Source: Chlamydoabsidia padenii (Eukaryota; Mucoromycota; Mucoromycetes; Mucorales; Cunninghamellaceae). Taken from it: a DNA stretch of 64,000 nucleotides. The notes beneath the pieces were generated by a model. The model ran no database searches. It was not told where the DNA came from and saw only the letters and a program-made list of their open reading frames with translations. This document shows positions 44,233 through 56,213 of this stretch, piece by piece (the stretch's first letter is position 1; each line of letters begins with the position of its first letter). Made by a program: the position numbers and the translations under genes. The stretch lies in NCBI GenBank assembly GCA_025330725.1, contig JAIWND010000010.1, positions 806,001 to 870,000 on the forward strand, written 5' to 3'.

Positions 44233-44813
44233 AATGTATAATGTTTTATAAGATTACACATACACACGCACATAATAAATACCTTTTATAGTATGTAATC
44301 TAAATGAAGGAGATAATGGTATTATAATATGAAAGTGTCTTTTGTCTCTTTACTGCTGTATTACTAGACAGTGAGGAAAAACGATGAATGGATTCTATTG
44401 TCCAAGCATGGTCCCGGACTTCATTTTCGAAAAAGATGAATTAAATCTCCCAGAGCATTTATATATATACACACACTCTTACTCCTATTACTATTTTACT
44501 TAAATACAATAGCTTTGGATGATATGTACGTCCCTTACCATTCTTTTTTCAACACCATTCTTTTCCTTACGTATAATGAAAATCGATATCCAAGAAAAAA
44601 AAAGTTGTTCTAGGGAGGAAACACCTTGTGGCGTGATAGGTAGGGTGCTGATGATCCTTCTCCTTTAAACCAGGTATGATCCACTTAACCTTTCACGGCG
44701 GGGATTAAAGAAATGTCGTCGGACTTTTTTGCATAATCAAGGGGACATCTGCATAATGTAAAGTTTATAAATACTTTGCTTTTTTTTTTTTTGTTTCTAA
44801 TTTATTATCATCC
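44233..44813. other. Spacer between tandem MFS copies
   Basis: Begins with the 3' flank of copy A (AAAATGTATAATGTTTTATA, also after copy B). From about 44370 it is homologous to the promoter of copy A, but clearly more diverged than the coding regions are. GCGGGGATTAAA is at 44698-44709. No other gene is seen. Confidence 0.55.
44698..44709 (-). promoter_or_regulatory. TTTAATCCCCGC element upstream of MFS copy B
   Basis: Partner of the element at 42537-42548, with the same 12 bases in the same orientation about 105 bp before the start codon. Confidence 0.45.
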
Positions 44814-45079
44814 ATGATAGAATCACATAGGCCATCCATAGATAGGGCGAGCACCATTGGTAGATCGATTCTGACCGATGACGAAGCTTATGCTCATACA
44901 GAACCCAAAAGTTTATCCAAGATAGATACCTCGACCTCGATCAAAGGTGAAGGGTTTCGAGATAATCCAAAAGGATGGGCTGTAGTGGGATGTTGTTTTC
45001 TAGTCAATTTCTTCACAATGGGTATGTCTTTTCAGTAAGTTTCTAAATGTCAACTTGGATGTGTGTGTGTGTGTGTTCA

Positions 45080-45115
<36 letters not shown>

Positions 45116-46426
45116 GATGGGGGAATTATCAGCAACTCTATTTGAAAGTCTATCAAGGCCAGACAGATGCCTTCCATCTATCATTTATAGGCACGATGGT
45201 AATCACTATACTATTGGGCACGGCGGTGTTTATACCTTTTTTAATTCAGCGCATTGGGTATCGTCGAACGATGATGATCGGTGCAATTATAACTCCACTC
45301 GGACTCATCCTCGCGAGTTTCGCAACCCAGTTGGTACATCTTTATCTATTTCAAGGTGTTATGTTCGGCTTTGGTTGTGGGTTTGTTTATTCTCCTGCTA
45401 TGGCAATACCTTCTTTATGGTTCAAACGGAACCGATCTTTAGCAACATGTAAAAAATAAGGGGTGGGGAGAAACTTTTACAGGTGTTTATCATTCTGACT
45501 TTTTTTTTTTCCGTATCAAAAAGCTTTGGGGGCTGCTGGAGCAGGCATAGGAGCTCTAGTCATTTCACCTTTAACAGAACTTCTATTTGATAAGTTGGGC
45601 TATAGAATGGCCTTACGGATCGAAGGGGCCATGGGATTTGGGTTATTGGCTTTGGCTACCGCCCTCGCTTATTCAAATCCCGACATATCATCGATAAAAC
45701 GACCTCCTTTTCGAATCGTTCATCGTGACCTGCTAGATGGCAGTTATATCTTAATGCTCATTTACTGTTCACTTTGTTTTGTTGGTTACTTTGGTACTTT
45801 CTTCCTTGCTCCACCATATGCTGCTCATTTGGGATATAGTGCCATTGACGGTGCAAAGTTTGTTGCTATCATGTCTGGCATGACTTGTCTATCCAGAGTC
45901 ATTACTGGGATCTTGGCCGATAGATGCGGGAACATCAATGTCATGTTTTCATGTGCCTTGATATCAGGTAAAAATGAACTTTCTTAAAAAAGAGATGGCT
46001 TGACTGACAAAAAAAAAAAGGCTTGTTCACGAGTATTCTTTGGCAAAACTCTACGTCTTATAATATCTATGCAACCTATTGTGTCTTGAATGGATTTACT
46101 GGTGGTGTGTTTATTGCTCTCTTACCGGTTGTTGTTGCTGATATTGTCGGTGTGGAAAACCTTCAACGGGGGATCGGCTTGTGTTACTTGGTAAAGATTC
46201 ATGCATGATTTCAAATCCCGCCAACTCAACTTTTCATTTTCATCATCTTTGATAGCTTTGTACCGTTGGTAACTTGGCGGGACCACCTATTGCTACTAAA
46301 CTTTTTGAAATGTATGGTTGGGCAGTGGCTATCCAATTCTTGGGTACTGTCATTTTGATTTCTTCCATGATCCTACTTTTGTTACGGATAAAAAGAAGCA
46401 ACAGGCAAATGTTTGTGAAAGTCTAA
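44814..46426 (+). CDS. MFS transporter, monocarboxylate-type, tandem copy B
   Basis: Five exons (45034 ends exon 1; then 45117-45448, 45524-45967, 46021-46190, 46256-46426) give 445 aa, the same exon lengths as copy A. The two proteins differ mainly in the first ~40 residues; from TSTSIKGEGF on they are almost identical, with a few substitutions such as YSPAMAIP for YAPAMSIP and TCLSRV for NTLSRV. Intron 1 carries a 30-T tract where copy A has 13. Both copies look intact, so this is a functional recent duplication. Confidence 0.88.
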
Positions 46427-47048
46427 AATGTATAATGTTTTATAATATTACAGTGCACACAAAAATAATAATACGTTTTTTTAATATGTAACACATGTAT
46501 TTTGAGGTTTTTTTAAAAGTGTATATGTTGAATGGTATCCCTTGCTGCATGAATCGCCGATAGTCAAGGGTTGAGGCCCAAGGGAATATTAAGGGCAATC
46601 TGATGCAGACCCTCCTTTTTTTATTTACTTTGGAACGACTGGTATTCTGAAGATTCATCCTGTTATTACTGGTACAAATAAAAGGCAAATGCATTGTGAT
46701 CATGTCATATAGTAGTCATCTTTGTATGTCACTTTATGAACATCGATACATAGAAAAAACGAGTACGAGTTTCAAATATGGAAATCGGCGTTTACAAATA
46801 ACGTCCCGCCGTTTTGGGGGTCCGTACACGCCCTACGAGACAAAGTTAGCGATGTGCCCCCCCTACTGATATTGTCAAGCAACTTTTTTACCAACCCTCC
46901 TCCAGCAGACAACATTAAAGATCATATAATAACGACAGCCGAGTTTATTTTATTGTGTGTGTATAAAAAGAAGGACTAACTATTATGAATTTTGAATCTA
47001 TGTACAATAAAAAGAAGAGAGTATAATCCATCCCACCCAAATGGTCTA
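46427..47048. other. Convergent 3' flanks
   Basis: About 620 bp between MFS copy B and the - strand pinin-domain gene. A/T-rich with AATAAT-type signals. CGTCCCGCCGTTTTGG near 46802 resembles other CCCG sites. An 87-codon antisense ORF at 46440-46703 has no recognisable content. Confidence 0.5.
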
Positions 47049-47657
47049 TTATACACTGTTGGCCGATTCCTTTGCAGCCGTATAAACGTCATTTGCTTCC
47101 TTGAGTTGTGCATCCAATTGCTCTTGTTGTTCTGGAAGTAGTTGTTTGGGCAAGTAAGCTAGTGCTGGTGTGATTGTTTTCGTCAAAAAAAAGTTTGCCC
47201 TTTGTCGTTGTATCGCCGCGATCTTTACAGGCTGTACAATAAAATTAGTTCAAATTACATAAACTTTCACCCACTCACCCACCCATAATCTTACCCTTTG
47301 TTTATCCAGTTCAGCTTGTCGTTGTGCACGTGCCTGGTTCCGTTCCTGTTCTTTTTGTTCAGCCAAATCTTTCATCTCTTGTTTTTCCTGTTCGAGTCGT
47401 GCCTGTAATTTCGCATCCAAGGCTTGACGTTGCCGGATCTTGGGTTGGTCGGTTTCGTTGTTGCTATGGATCTTGTTTAATGTGCCTACTAAAACACCAA
47501 ACATCCCAGGTCCCTTGCGTGGTCTCTTTTTTTCAAATAGTTAGTAAAATTTCAAGAGCCTTTCTCTTTTTTTTATTACCTTTGTTTGTGTTTCATTATT
47601 ATCTATTGGCTCGACTTGATCAATGATTCGCTTTGTTTGAGTGATATCGTCGGACAT
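47049..47657 (-). CDS. Pinin/SDK/MemA-domain protein
   Basis: Three exons (47657-47580, 47525-47295, 47231-47049) give 163 aa. After a short acidic leader, residues ~27-45 read RPRKGPGMFGVLVGTLNKI, the family signature (compare the basic-Met-hGhhhGTL pattern of pinin). A long charged coiled-coil, rich in Gln, Glu, Lys and Arg, follows to about residue 105. The C-terminus ends with a second helical segment. Pinin relatives are nuclear and associate with the exon-junction/splicing machinery. At 163 aa this is a short form carrying little beyond the core domain, as in other fungi. Confidence 0.8.
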
Positions 47658-48284
47658 TGGTGTATGTATCTTGAAGAGAAGTGAGAGGAAGAGGGAGAAG
47701 AAAAAAAAAATAAAAACTTTTTAAATCCCCGCCCATTTCTCGTTCTTAACAGGCACATTTGGCAACCACATTGAATTACAGTTTTCATCTACTCGACATA
47801 ACCTTCCGTAGAAAAGAGGAAGACAGGAAAATCATAGAATGGAATCATCATCTGAATATGATAGTAGATATTATGTTTGTACCCTATTTCATTAAAGCGT
47901 TACTTTTATAAAGCTCGAACCAAATGATCTTTCTAAAAAGGGGATTCGGCATGAAAGCGGGATTTAATTATCGAGAGGATGCAAAAATAAGTGATGGTAA
48001 GAAAGATGCCAACCCTGAGCTTGTCCTGTATACAAACGATGACCAATGTAGAATTCTTTCCCTCACACAATCATCCACTTTAATCACCACACCTGTCACA
48101 TCAAGTATTTATGATGCCTTGCACCAGGTATGTGAACACACCCCATTTGAGTAAGGAGGGGCAACTGATCCAGCAAAAAAAAATTACATTGTAAATCCCG
48201 ACGTACATTCTGCTTTTTAAATCCTCATTTCTCAATTCTCTCCTCTCTCTCTCTTTCCTTTCACAAAAAAAAAAAAAAAACACA
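47658..48284. other. Divergent promoter region (pinin / PMT)
   Basis: About 630 bp. TTAAATCCCCGCC at 47721-47733 and GTAAATCCCG at 48191-48200 flank the two starts. A 76-codon ORF at 47924-48154, preceded by a TTTTATAAA sequence, sits between them but shows no domain and is left as unresolved. Confidence 0.45.
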
Positions 48285-51200
48285 ATGACCCAGACAAGTC
48301 CTTCGTCTTGGGGTGTCAAAAATGCGTTTACCAAAACACCCATCCTCACTCTACAACGATTAGATATTCTTCTTTTGATTGTTTTAACAATGATGGCCTT
48401 GGCGGTACGATTCCACCATCTGGATCAACCTAGTGAAGTCGTGTAAAGTATATTGAATCAAGACAGGCGTTTGACTGATTACGCGATTATTATTATTTTG
48501 TATAGGTTTGACGAAGTGCACTTTGGTGGGTTTGCTGGTCAATACATTAATGGAACCTACTACTTTGATGTGCATCCGCCCTTGGCGAAGATCATGATTG
48601 CTTGGTCAAGTCAAGTATTTGGATATCAAGGTGATTTCGACTTTGGTACTATTGGAAAGTAAGTAGGAAAAAAAAAAAAAAAGAAGAATCGCAAAGAGTG
48701 TTACTTACCTTCAAGTTGAAAAAAAAAAAAAAAAAAAAAAAAAGCTCATATGTAGGTAGTGGTGTACCCTATGTGCAGATGCGGGCGGTCTGTGCTTTGT
48801 TGGGAAGTCTTATGGTGCCCATGGCCTACATTACTTTGAAGGATGGCGGTCATTCCGTCCAAGCTGCTCTGATGACGGCAATAGCTGTTTGTTTTGGTAA
48901 AAGAAAAGAAAAACGAATACGGGAAGGGAATCATAAGAGATACTCACACACACTCTATCTTTTTAGAAAATAGCTTAGTGACGAACAGTCGTTTGATCCT
49001 TCTGGATGCCTATTTGCTATTCTTCACCGCATGGACTTTATTATCTTGGAACAAATTCTTCTTGAGACAAGACAGGTAAGAATTGCACAAGGCATGTGTG
49101 AAATGACTAATATGGTTATCATAGGCCCTTCACATCCTCATGGTGGTATTGGTTAACAATGACAGGATTAGGTCTGGGTTGCACTGTCAGTTGCAAATGG
49201 GTAGGACTGTTTGTGATTGCAACTATTGGATGCTCGACTCTTTATCAATTATGGCAACTCTGGGGGAATCTTCAGATCACACAGGTAAGAAATGAATTAG
49301 TAGATTGTGTTTAATCAAAGCCTGATTCACTACTTTTTTGTATATGAATAGACTCGATTTATGCAACATTTTATGGCACGTGGTGTATGTTTGATTGTCT
49401 TACCTATCACTATCTATATTGGCACCTTTTACGTTCACTTCAAGTTACTTCCTAATTCTGGCCCTGGTGACAGTATGATGTCCTCTTATTTCCAGCACTC
49501 TTTAATTGGAAATGAAATTCAAGACAGTCCTATTGGTAAGCAAGAAAGAAAAAAAAAAAAAAAAAGAAAAGGGGATGGGATATAAGAGATAACCAAACAC
49601 TTGTGTTGATGATAGATATTGTTTATGGATCATCTGTGACACTTCGTCATATGGGTACCAATGGTGGCTATTTACATTCTCATAAAGCAGTTTACCCAGA
49701 AGGCAGTCAGCGTAAGTTAAATCGTGGTAACATCAAAAAAGAAAAAGAGAAAGGTCATTTAACAATTTGCTTGTTTTCTACTCTTAATAGAACAACAAAT
49801 CACTTTATATCCCCATCAAGATGAAAATAACTGGTGGATTATTCGAAAAATGAACTCTACTTTGGATTCAGAAGACAAGGATTCAGGTGATGTGCTGGGA
49901 TTGGATCAAAAGACATGGCTCGATTATGTACGACACGGGGATCTTATTCGACTGGAACATGTTATGACTAGTCCCAAACGACTCCATAGCCATGATATAC
50001 AGGCACCCATCTCAGGTCAAGAAGCATACAAAGAAGTCAGGTTAGGCGGATTGTTCAACTATATATATTATCATATACTCATAACATTTGATTTTTATAG
50101 TGGCTATGGATTTCCAGACTATGAAGGTGATTCCAATGACTTTTGGCGTGTGATAATCCCTTCTTCTGACAAGCATAATGATGGACGACTGAAAACCCTC
50201 CGTACCTCCTTCCAATTGATCCATCCTTTACAAGCCTGTGCACTCTATTCTGGTAACAAGAAATTGCCTGATTGGGGATTCGGACAACAAGAAGTGGCAT
50301 GTATTCAAAATGGTAAACTTCCTAAAACATTATGGATGGTAGAAGAAACAAGACATGAACTGTGTAAGTAAATCAAAGACATAAAAAACAAAGACGAGGT
50401 GGGGTTATTCTTTTGTATTAACGTCCTTCATTTGTTTTGAAACTTAGTATCTGACGATATAACAACAATGGTGAACTATCCTCGATCTGGATTTTGGTAC
50501 AAGTTTAAAGAACTTCATCAACGTATGTGGACAGCGAACAATGGACTGACGGAAAGTCATCCGTACCAATCACGCCCATCCGACTGGCCAATGCTTCGCC
50601 GTGGTGTGTCCTTTTGGGCCCGTGATGAACGTCATGTCTACTTTTTAGGCAACCCTACCTTATACTGGTCCAGCACGATCTCGATCTTTACCTTTTTTAT
50701 CCTCTGCTTCTTCTTTAAAGTACGCGCGCACCGGCAAATCAATGAACGATTTGATCCTTCACGTCAACACTTTTATCAGTCTTCGGCCGGCTTTTATACC
50801 ATGGCTTGGGCATTCCACTACTTGCCTTTTTATGTGATGGGTCGCCAACTGTTTTTACATCACTATCTACCTGCTTTATACTGTGCTCTTTTGGTGCTTG
50901 GTGTCGGTGTGGATTGTATCTTGCAAAAGTGGACTGTGTCACCAACTACAACGCAGATTAGCTCTACCAGGATTTCACAACACGACGAAACCGCATCATC
51001 ATCGAAAACAACAAGGATTACAACAACAACGACGAAGATGGTTATCCCAGACTCACCCAAGCGCTTCTTCTTCACAAGATGGGCATTTACTGGGTTCTGT
51101 ACTTTGATGGTTGTGGCTATCTTTTATCAATATGCACCTTTAACTTATGGATGGGAATGGAATCAAAGATCATGTCAAGACGCACAATGGTTACCATTAT

Positions 51201-51419
51201 GGGACTTTGATTGTGGAAGGTAACTTGCATACACACACACACACACAAAAGTAAATGTACTATTGTTTAATGCTAATTCACTCTTGTCCATTTAGATATA
51301 CCCGAGGGCAAGATCCTATCTCACCTATCCATGATGCACCAACTTCATTCAGCTTGAACCCCAAGGACCGCGAGTCCATACTCCAATATCCCTACCCTCA
51401 TCACCATTCGGAACTTTAA
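48285..51419 (+). CDS. Protein O-mannosyltransferase (GT39, PMT2-like)
   Basis: An ER multi-pass enzyme that starts O-mannosylation of secretory and wall proteins using dolichol-phosphate mannose. Eleven exons: 48285-48442, 48506-48658, 48745-48896, 48967-49075, 49125-49284, 49352-49535, 49616-49711, 49791-50040, 50101-50363, 50448-51219 and 51296-51419. All agree in phase and give 806 aa. Helix 1 is followed by FDEVHFGGF, holding the conserved Asp-Glu, and by YFDVHPPLAK. The luminal MIR region has SGPGDSMMSSYFQ, then LRHMGTNGGYLHSH, YPEGSQQQQITLYPHQDENN and later HPLQACALYSG. The GGYLHSH/PEGSQQQQ form points to the PMT2 branch rather than PMT4, though subfamily assignment is moderate. The 3-prime half has three further membrane segments with HYLPALY. 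Confidence 0.93.
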
Positions 51420-51703
51420 CTAGTATACTATTGCATTAGATCTATTTCCCCACCCCATTCCCTCTTTTCTTTTTTCTTTTTTTTTTTTTTAATACATAGC
51501 TAAATTGGCAGATACAAACATAATAAAAATACAATTGACTTGATCTATTTGACTTTTTAACATGTGTGGATTAATGACTTGACCATCATCAACTTTGGTT
51601 CGACTACGGATATATAGTTTTATTGATTAAAATAAAAAGACTAAATCGACTAATGTACTATAACTATAAACTACATCTATACTATTATTGAGAGTGTTTT
51701 GTT
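51420..51703. other. Convergent 3' flanks
   Basis: 284 bp between the PMT stop and the stop of the - strand MFS gene. A/T-rich with AATAAAA signals on both strands and a T run near 51478. Nothing else is seen. Confidence 0.55.
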
Positions 51704-53854
51704 TTACAGTAACAGAGTGCATGCGCCAACCACGACAAATCCAATGACACTGACGTAGAGCGGGAGGACTGTATTAACGGTAAACAGGATACCAGAAAGA
51801 ATGGGGCTAACAATACCCGCCACACGACCCAAACCAGAAGAAGTACCCACTGCTGTCCCCCGGATGGCCGTATCAAATATTTCAGGAGTGTACCCATAAA
51901 TCACCGCGTAGAGAAGAGTGGCCATAAAAGAGACAGAGGAAGAGGATATAAGCATGGCTGTGCGTGATCCTATGACCGAGAATAAGAAGAGTGCAATGGA
52001 AGCCCCAAATGCTGAGATTGCCATGGTCCCTTTTCTCCCTAATCTTGTTTCAATCAAATAAGACGCCATCTACAAAAGATCTCATTAGTATATATCTACA
52101 TAAACCTCCTTCCCATGAACTTACCACAGACCCAGGGACACCAGCCATTGAGTATATCATATAATCCCAGTACACATCCTTTCTTGTCGGTGCAAAGTCG
52201 TCTTCGTAGCCCAGAGTTTCCAGATACTTTGGTAAAAAGACATTAAACATGGTGAATGCCATTGATGTGAATGTCCATATACCCCAAATGAGGAAGATTG
52301 TCCGCCGCCATTGGCCGCTGAGAAGAATAGACCAGCTATTCACGGTATCTGTTGTAGTAAGAGAGGCTGATATGTTGTGTAGGAAAGGTAGGTCTGGTGG
52401 TGTAACGTCGTGGTCCATTTCTTCGTCGGTGGGTCGACGTGTCCGGTGATAGGTTGATCCTTCAAGTGGTTGAGGCGGTGATAGACTGGGTTGTGTGGTA
52501 TCTGTCGATCCCAAATCGGTCGATTTGTTCGGAAAGTGGGGAAATGTCAACAAGCTGTCTTGTTCCTGGTCTTCTCCACCATCCTCAACATGGTCTCCAT
52601 CATGACCATGTAGATCCAAGGGTTGAATATCCACAGGTCCATTTCCATTCATTTTCGCAATATCTTGGAGTACAATTAGTGTTTCTTTGTGCTTGTTGTT
52701 ATTGAGAAGGAATTTCGGAGTTTCGGGTAGTCGCAGGCAAAAGGATCGAGCAGCCAGCATGATAAGAGTGAGGACCCCAACACAGAATAACAAGATGCGC
52801 CATCCACGGTTTTGAGTAGCCAAATCACAAGAAGGCGAAGGATCGATAGGTGTTGGTTCAGGGCAGCTGGTGGATGGTAATATAAGATAGCCAAGGATGG
52901 ATGCAAATACAGCACCAAAGGAGAAGAAGACGGACATAAAAGTTAAAAGATAATGGTATTCCTTGGGTAAAAATTCCAGATAAAGAGCACCTATATAGGA
53001 AGAATAAAAAGTCAGTCTATCCCATAATGATAGTACATTGTATTGTCACTTACCATCCGTAGGCATATTGCCACCCACACCAAAGCCAAGGAAGAATAGT
53101 AGAACGCAGAGACTCCAAAAACTAAAAGCAAAACTTGAGAGAAGACCAAAAACAGTAGTGATCACCAGTGTCATTGTATACGGTAATTTTCGCCCTTTTG
53201 TATCCGAATAGCTTCCCCAGAAGAAGGAGCCTAGCATCATACCCGTGAAGAGAGAGCTTGATACCGCCCCAATCCATTTGTTGTCCACCTGGAAGTGTTC
53301 TTCAAAGATCAAATATATCAGTCAAATGACACCTTTTTTTTTAAAAAAAAATATATTATTATAATCCATCCACTTTACCTTGCACCCTGGGTAGTATAAT
53401 AGCGACTGTCTTGAGAGATATAATATAAAATAAAGGGGCGGGGAAAGTGAGTCAACATGGCCATGTCAGTTTCGCAACACATATTATACCTGTAGCCACA
53501 TCTAATAGATACACCAGTTTTACAACAAAGGAATTGGATTGAAGAAGGTTCGATCAACAGACACAATTACAATCGCATCACCCTAACTTACATTATCAGC
53601 CAACCAACCAAAACCACAGAGAATCTATTATCATAAAGGAGTTAGTATATCAATATAAAAGTAGTCAAAAACCAACTTACCAATAGAGTAGTGTGAAATC
53701 TACCATAGCCTACTCTTGCAAGTAAGGCATCCAATGTTTCGTCCACTGACCTGTTTATCGAGGGATAATCATCGTCTGTTTGTGAATCAGTGTCACTAGG
53801 TGGGCCTTCTGATGGCAAGGGTGTAAAGCGATGAGAAGATAATGGACCAGTCAT
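51704..53854 (-). CDS. SV2-like MFS transporter with a 12-nt microexon
   Basis: Seven exons: 53854-53681, 53624-53592, 53501-53490, 53409-53379, 53299-53054, 52990-52125 and 52069-51704. They give 575 aa. The assembled N-terminal transmembrane region reads GFGWLADN, MWLQ, TVAIILPRVQ, EHFQVDNKWIG across four junctions. This is the pattern of the SV2/SVOP-like and nicotinate/phthalate-type MFS group. The DTKGRKLPY loop is the MFS signature A remnant, and FLGFGVGGNMPTDG is the helix-4 motif. A long acidic, Pro-rich cytosolic loop of ~120 residues separates helices 6 and 7. The C-terminal half has YTPEIFDTAIRGTAVG. Substrate is unknown. Three very short exons (33, 12 and 31 nt) carry helix 1 and are essential for continuity. 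Confidence 0.85.
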
Positions 53855-54916
53855 AAAATGGTATGTAATTAGGACAGAAAAATAAAATAAAAAAAGTAAG
53901 AAAAAGGGTAAAAGAGAGGAAAATGCAATTTGAGGAGATCCTGCGCTAGCGGTGATCGAAATCGCCACCAGCCCAAAAATCCTATTCCTATTTTTGACTA
54001 GATGTGTGGATCTATTTAAAAAAAGTAACTTCATTTAATGCGTGTGGGAGAGTGATCAGCCAGCGGATTTCACCATTCTTTATTCTACTCGCATCATTGC
54101 AAATTGAGTGAGCAAAGCATCCAAATAAAACATGGTAGTGATGGCACTGATCATATGTTTATCTTATAAAGTATGTATATGACCATCAGGTGGAACTAGA
54201 ACAATCAAACATGCAGTTCAATAATAGCCACTGGACATTCATTTAATATAGATAACATTATGCAGAGCTCATGACCGACGTCCACCAGGTCGGCGTATGA
54301 AAATTTTGGATTAAAAAAACTCTCGCCATTGTATTTTATCTTTCTTGTCCACCTTTTTGCAACTTGTAGCGACTTTAACAAAACAATCTGTATCTATCGA
54401 AAACTAACGGAACGAAACATCTTTATCATACATTATCCAACGACTTTTTACAAGATAAACTTACTGGCAGCATTCTGGGTGGCAATAGAATAGGAAATGC
54501 CTGAAGACTCTATTAAACAAATGCTAATATTGGATTAAACGAAACACCTACTTGATGAATCAGACCCAATTATCGCTTTGGCTTTATTATATTACTCATA
54601 ATCGACAATTCTATTCTTAGGGCAAATCTGACGGACAGCTCCGATGGTGGGGACAACTCTACTGACCCCCCCTTTTTTTTTGTGGCGAACGACGGTAGTG
54701 ATTAGGTAAAACGGGGTAAGTTGACTCTATTCAGCCTCGACGCGGATGCACTGGAACAAGTGTTGACTGGATAGAATATACTTCAAGGAGGTGGAACTGT
54801 AAGTAAAAATAAAACAGGTGTGATTAACAGGGGATGCTATGACATAGAGCAAAATCGGCGTATAGGGAATGTTGTATAGGGATGATCATTCTAACTATTC
54901 TTCTTTTTATCCTTAG

Positions 54917-54982
54917 GTCGACGCCCATCTCCAAACTATATCATTGGTAATGTTTATGGTAACTACTGTATTACCCCTTTAG
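54917..54982 (+). pseudogene. Relic last exon of a HET-domain gene
   Basis: After a CCTTAG acceptor, 21 codons then TAG read in the same frame and with the same length scale as the last exon of the HET-like gene at 57501-57569. The shared pattern is V-x-x-H-L, V-M-x-M and T-T. No upstream HET-domain sequence is recognisable here, so only the tail of the duplicated gene remains. Confidence 0.4.
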
Positions 54983-55332
54983 CATAATCTCATTAGATAG
55001 TATTAGTATGTAGTATAGTAGTCTTGTTATTAATAAAAACCGATACAGTATGTGTTTTGCTTCAAAAATGTAGCATTTGTTAATATTGTCTTTACCGTAA
55101 TAGTAACTGGACTTTTGGCTTCTTGTTCATAAGACCGAAGCCAGACCGAAGCCATATGGAAGGAGATGTAATTTCCAAGGGGGAAAGAGTAATTAAAACC
55201 CCGGTCAACCAAAACAGTTATTTACTGGGTCGATCGGCATCACGAGAAGAGAATATACTTTCTTGCATGCATAAGGAGAAGAATGACGGAGGAAGGGGGA
55301 GGGGTTACAACAGACTATATAGTTAAGAAAGC

Positions 55333-55346
55333 GTATAAATACCCGC
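55333..55346 (+). promoter_or_regulatory. TATAAATACCCGCC: TATA box fused to CCCG element
   Basis: Lies about 50-64 bp before the ATG at 55397, at TATA-box distance. The paralogous gene has CATAAATACCC at about 57902, 60 bp before its ATG, so the element was duplicated with the gene. Confidence 0.5.
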
Positions 55347-55396
55347 CTATTATTTTTTGTCTTCCTTTTACTGTTTCTTCGCATACATACATCAAT

Positions 55397-55807
55397 ATGA
55401 AGTTCTCATCAAGCTCTTTCCTTTTAACCTCTGGCTTTTTTGCTCTTCTGAGCGCTATTTCCACCAACGCCCAACCAGTACCACCACCAGAAGAATCAGA
55501 AGGAAACCAAGCTGGTCAGTCTGCCGCACCTGACACATCTGGCCAATCAGCACTCCCTCAGGACATGGCGGTATTTTATGGTGACGGTACTGTAAAAGTT
55601 GTGAATCACAGCCAATGCATTCTATTGGATTCTGCCACAGGTCAAGTGAACGAGGTGGCATTCGGAACGGCTGTTAGCTGTAACTTTTATTCTTCACCTG
55701 ATTGCTCTGGTCCTCCTAATGGCCCTGCTATCCAGTTTCACCCCCATGAAAGCGCTCGAGAACCGGATTTGAGTGACCCCTCATCAGTTTCTCTAAAGTG
55801 CACTTAG
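55397..55807 (+). CDS. Small secreted Cys4 protein, paralogue 1
   Basis: A single-exon gene of 136 aa. Residues 1-24 form a signal peptide (hydrophobic core, ending STNAQ). A Pro/Glu/Gly/Ser-rich spacer of ~35 residues follows, which paralogue 2 lacks. The conserved domain contains QCILLDSATG, EVAFGTAVSCNFYSSPDCSG and a C-terminal SLKCT, with four Cys likely forming two disulfides. The paralogue at 57966 shares this domain. No known family is recognised; small single-domain secreted proteins of this type may be wall-associated or effector-like, which is inference. Confidence 0.7.
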   Translation: MKFSSSSFLLTSGFFALLSAISTNAQPVPPPEESEGNQAGQSAAPDTSGQSALPQDMAVFYGDGTVKVVNHSQCILLDSATGQVNEVAFGTAVSCNFYSSPDCSGPPNGPAIQFHPHESAREPDLSDPSSVSLKCT

Positions 55808-56213
55808 ATAGAGTGGCTATAAATTGATACAATAAAATCATAACAGTGGTTTGTTAAAAATATAACAGGACTTGAAGACGCAAACAAGAACAAACTTGTC
55901 AAAAGGGAGGGGATTATTAGTGGGAGGCTACCAGAATGTAATAGAGAAAATTATGTTTCGGGATTTCAATATGCAATTCCAAATCCCGATATCACTTGTC
56001 CTTATTTATGCAAAGCCCGAGATCCTTTTTCCTTTTTTCAACTCCCGACCATAACTGCAGAATAACATCAAAATCAAGGTTCGTGCACCGTACAAAGAGC
56101 CTATCTCCCCATTTCTTTTTCTTTCTCTCTCTCTCTCTCTTTTGACCTTCTCTTATACTACTTTGTCAATCATGACTAAAACAGGTAAAGAACCCCTTAC
56201 AAATAAATTTCTA
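55808..56213. other. Intergenic, before MITE
   Basis: 3' flank of the secreted-protein gene (AATAAAAT near 55834). CCAAATCCCG at about 55979 and CAACTCCCG at about 56039 are CCCG-type sites, followed by a (CT)n leader-like stretch near 56128. These could be promoter remains of the HET-like gene, now separated from it by the MITE. Confidence 0.45.

Larger units (their letters stand above)
53855..55396. other. Intergenic region with HET-gene tail relic
   Basis: Upstream of the - strand MFS gene. From about 54840 the sequence is homologous to 57440-57965: a shared block around a TTTTTAT/CTTAG acceptor, then AGTATTAGTATGTAGTAT-type sequence and a TGTGTTTTGCT block. The relic exon is listed separately. 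TTAAAACCCCGG near 55195 and TATAAATACCCGCC at 55333-55346 precede the secreted-protein gene. Confidence 0.5.

Noticed and set aside
47924..48154. 76-codon ORF with a TATA-like sequence in the pinin/PMT promoter gap
   Set aside because: Possible but unsupported: no domain, no splice evidence, and it sits within a short divergent promoter. Left as part of the intergenic region.
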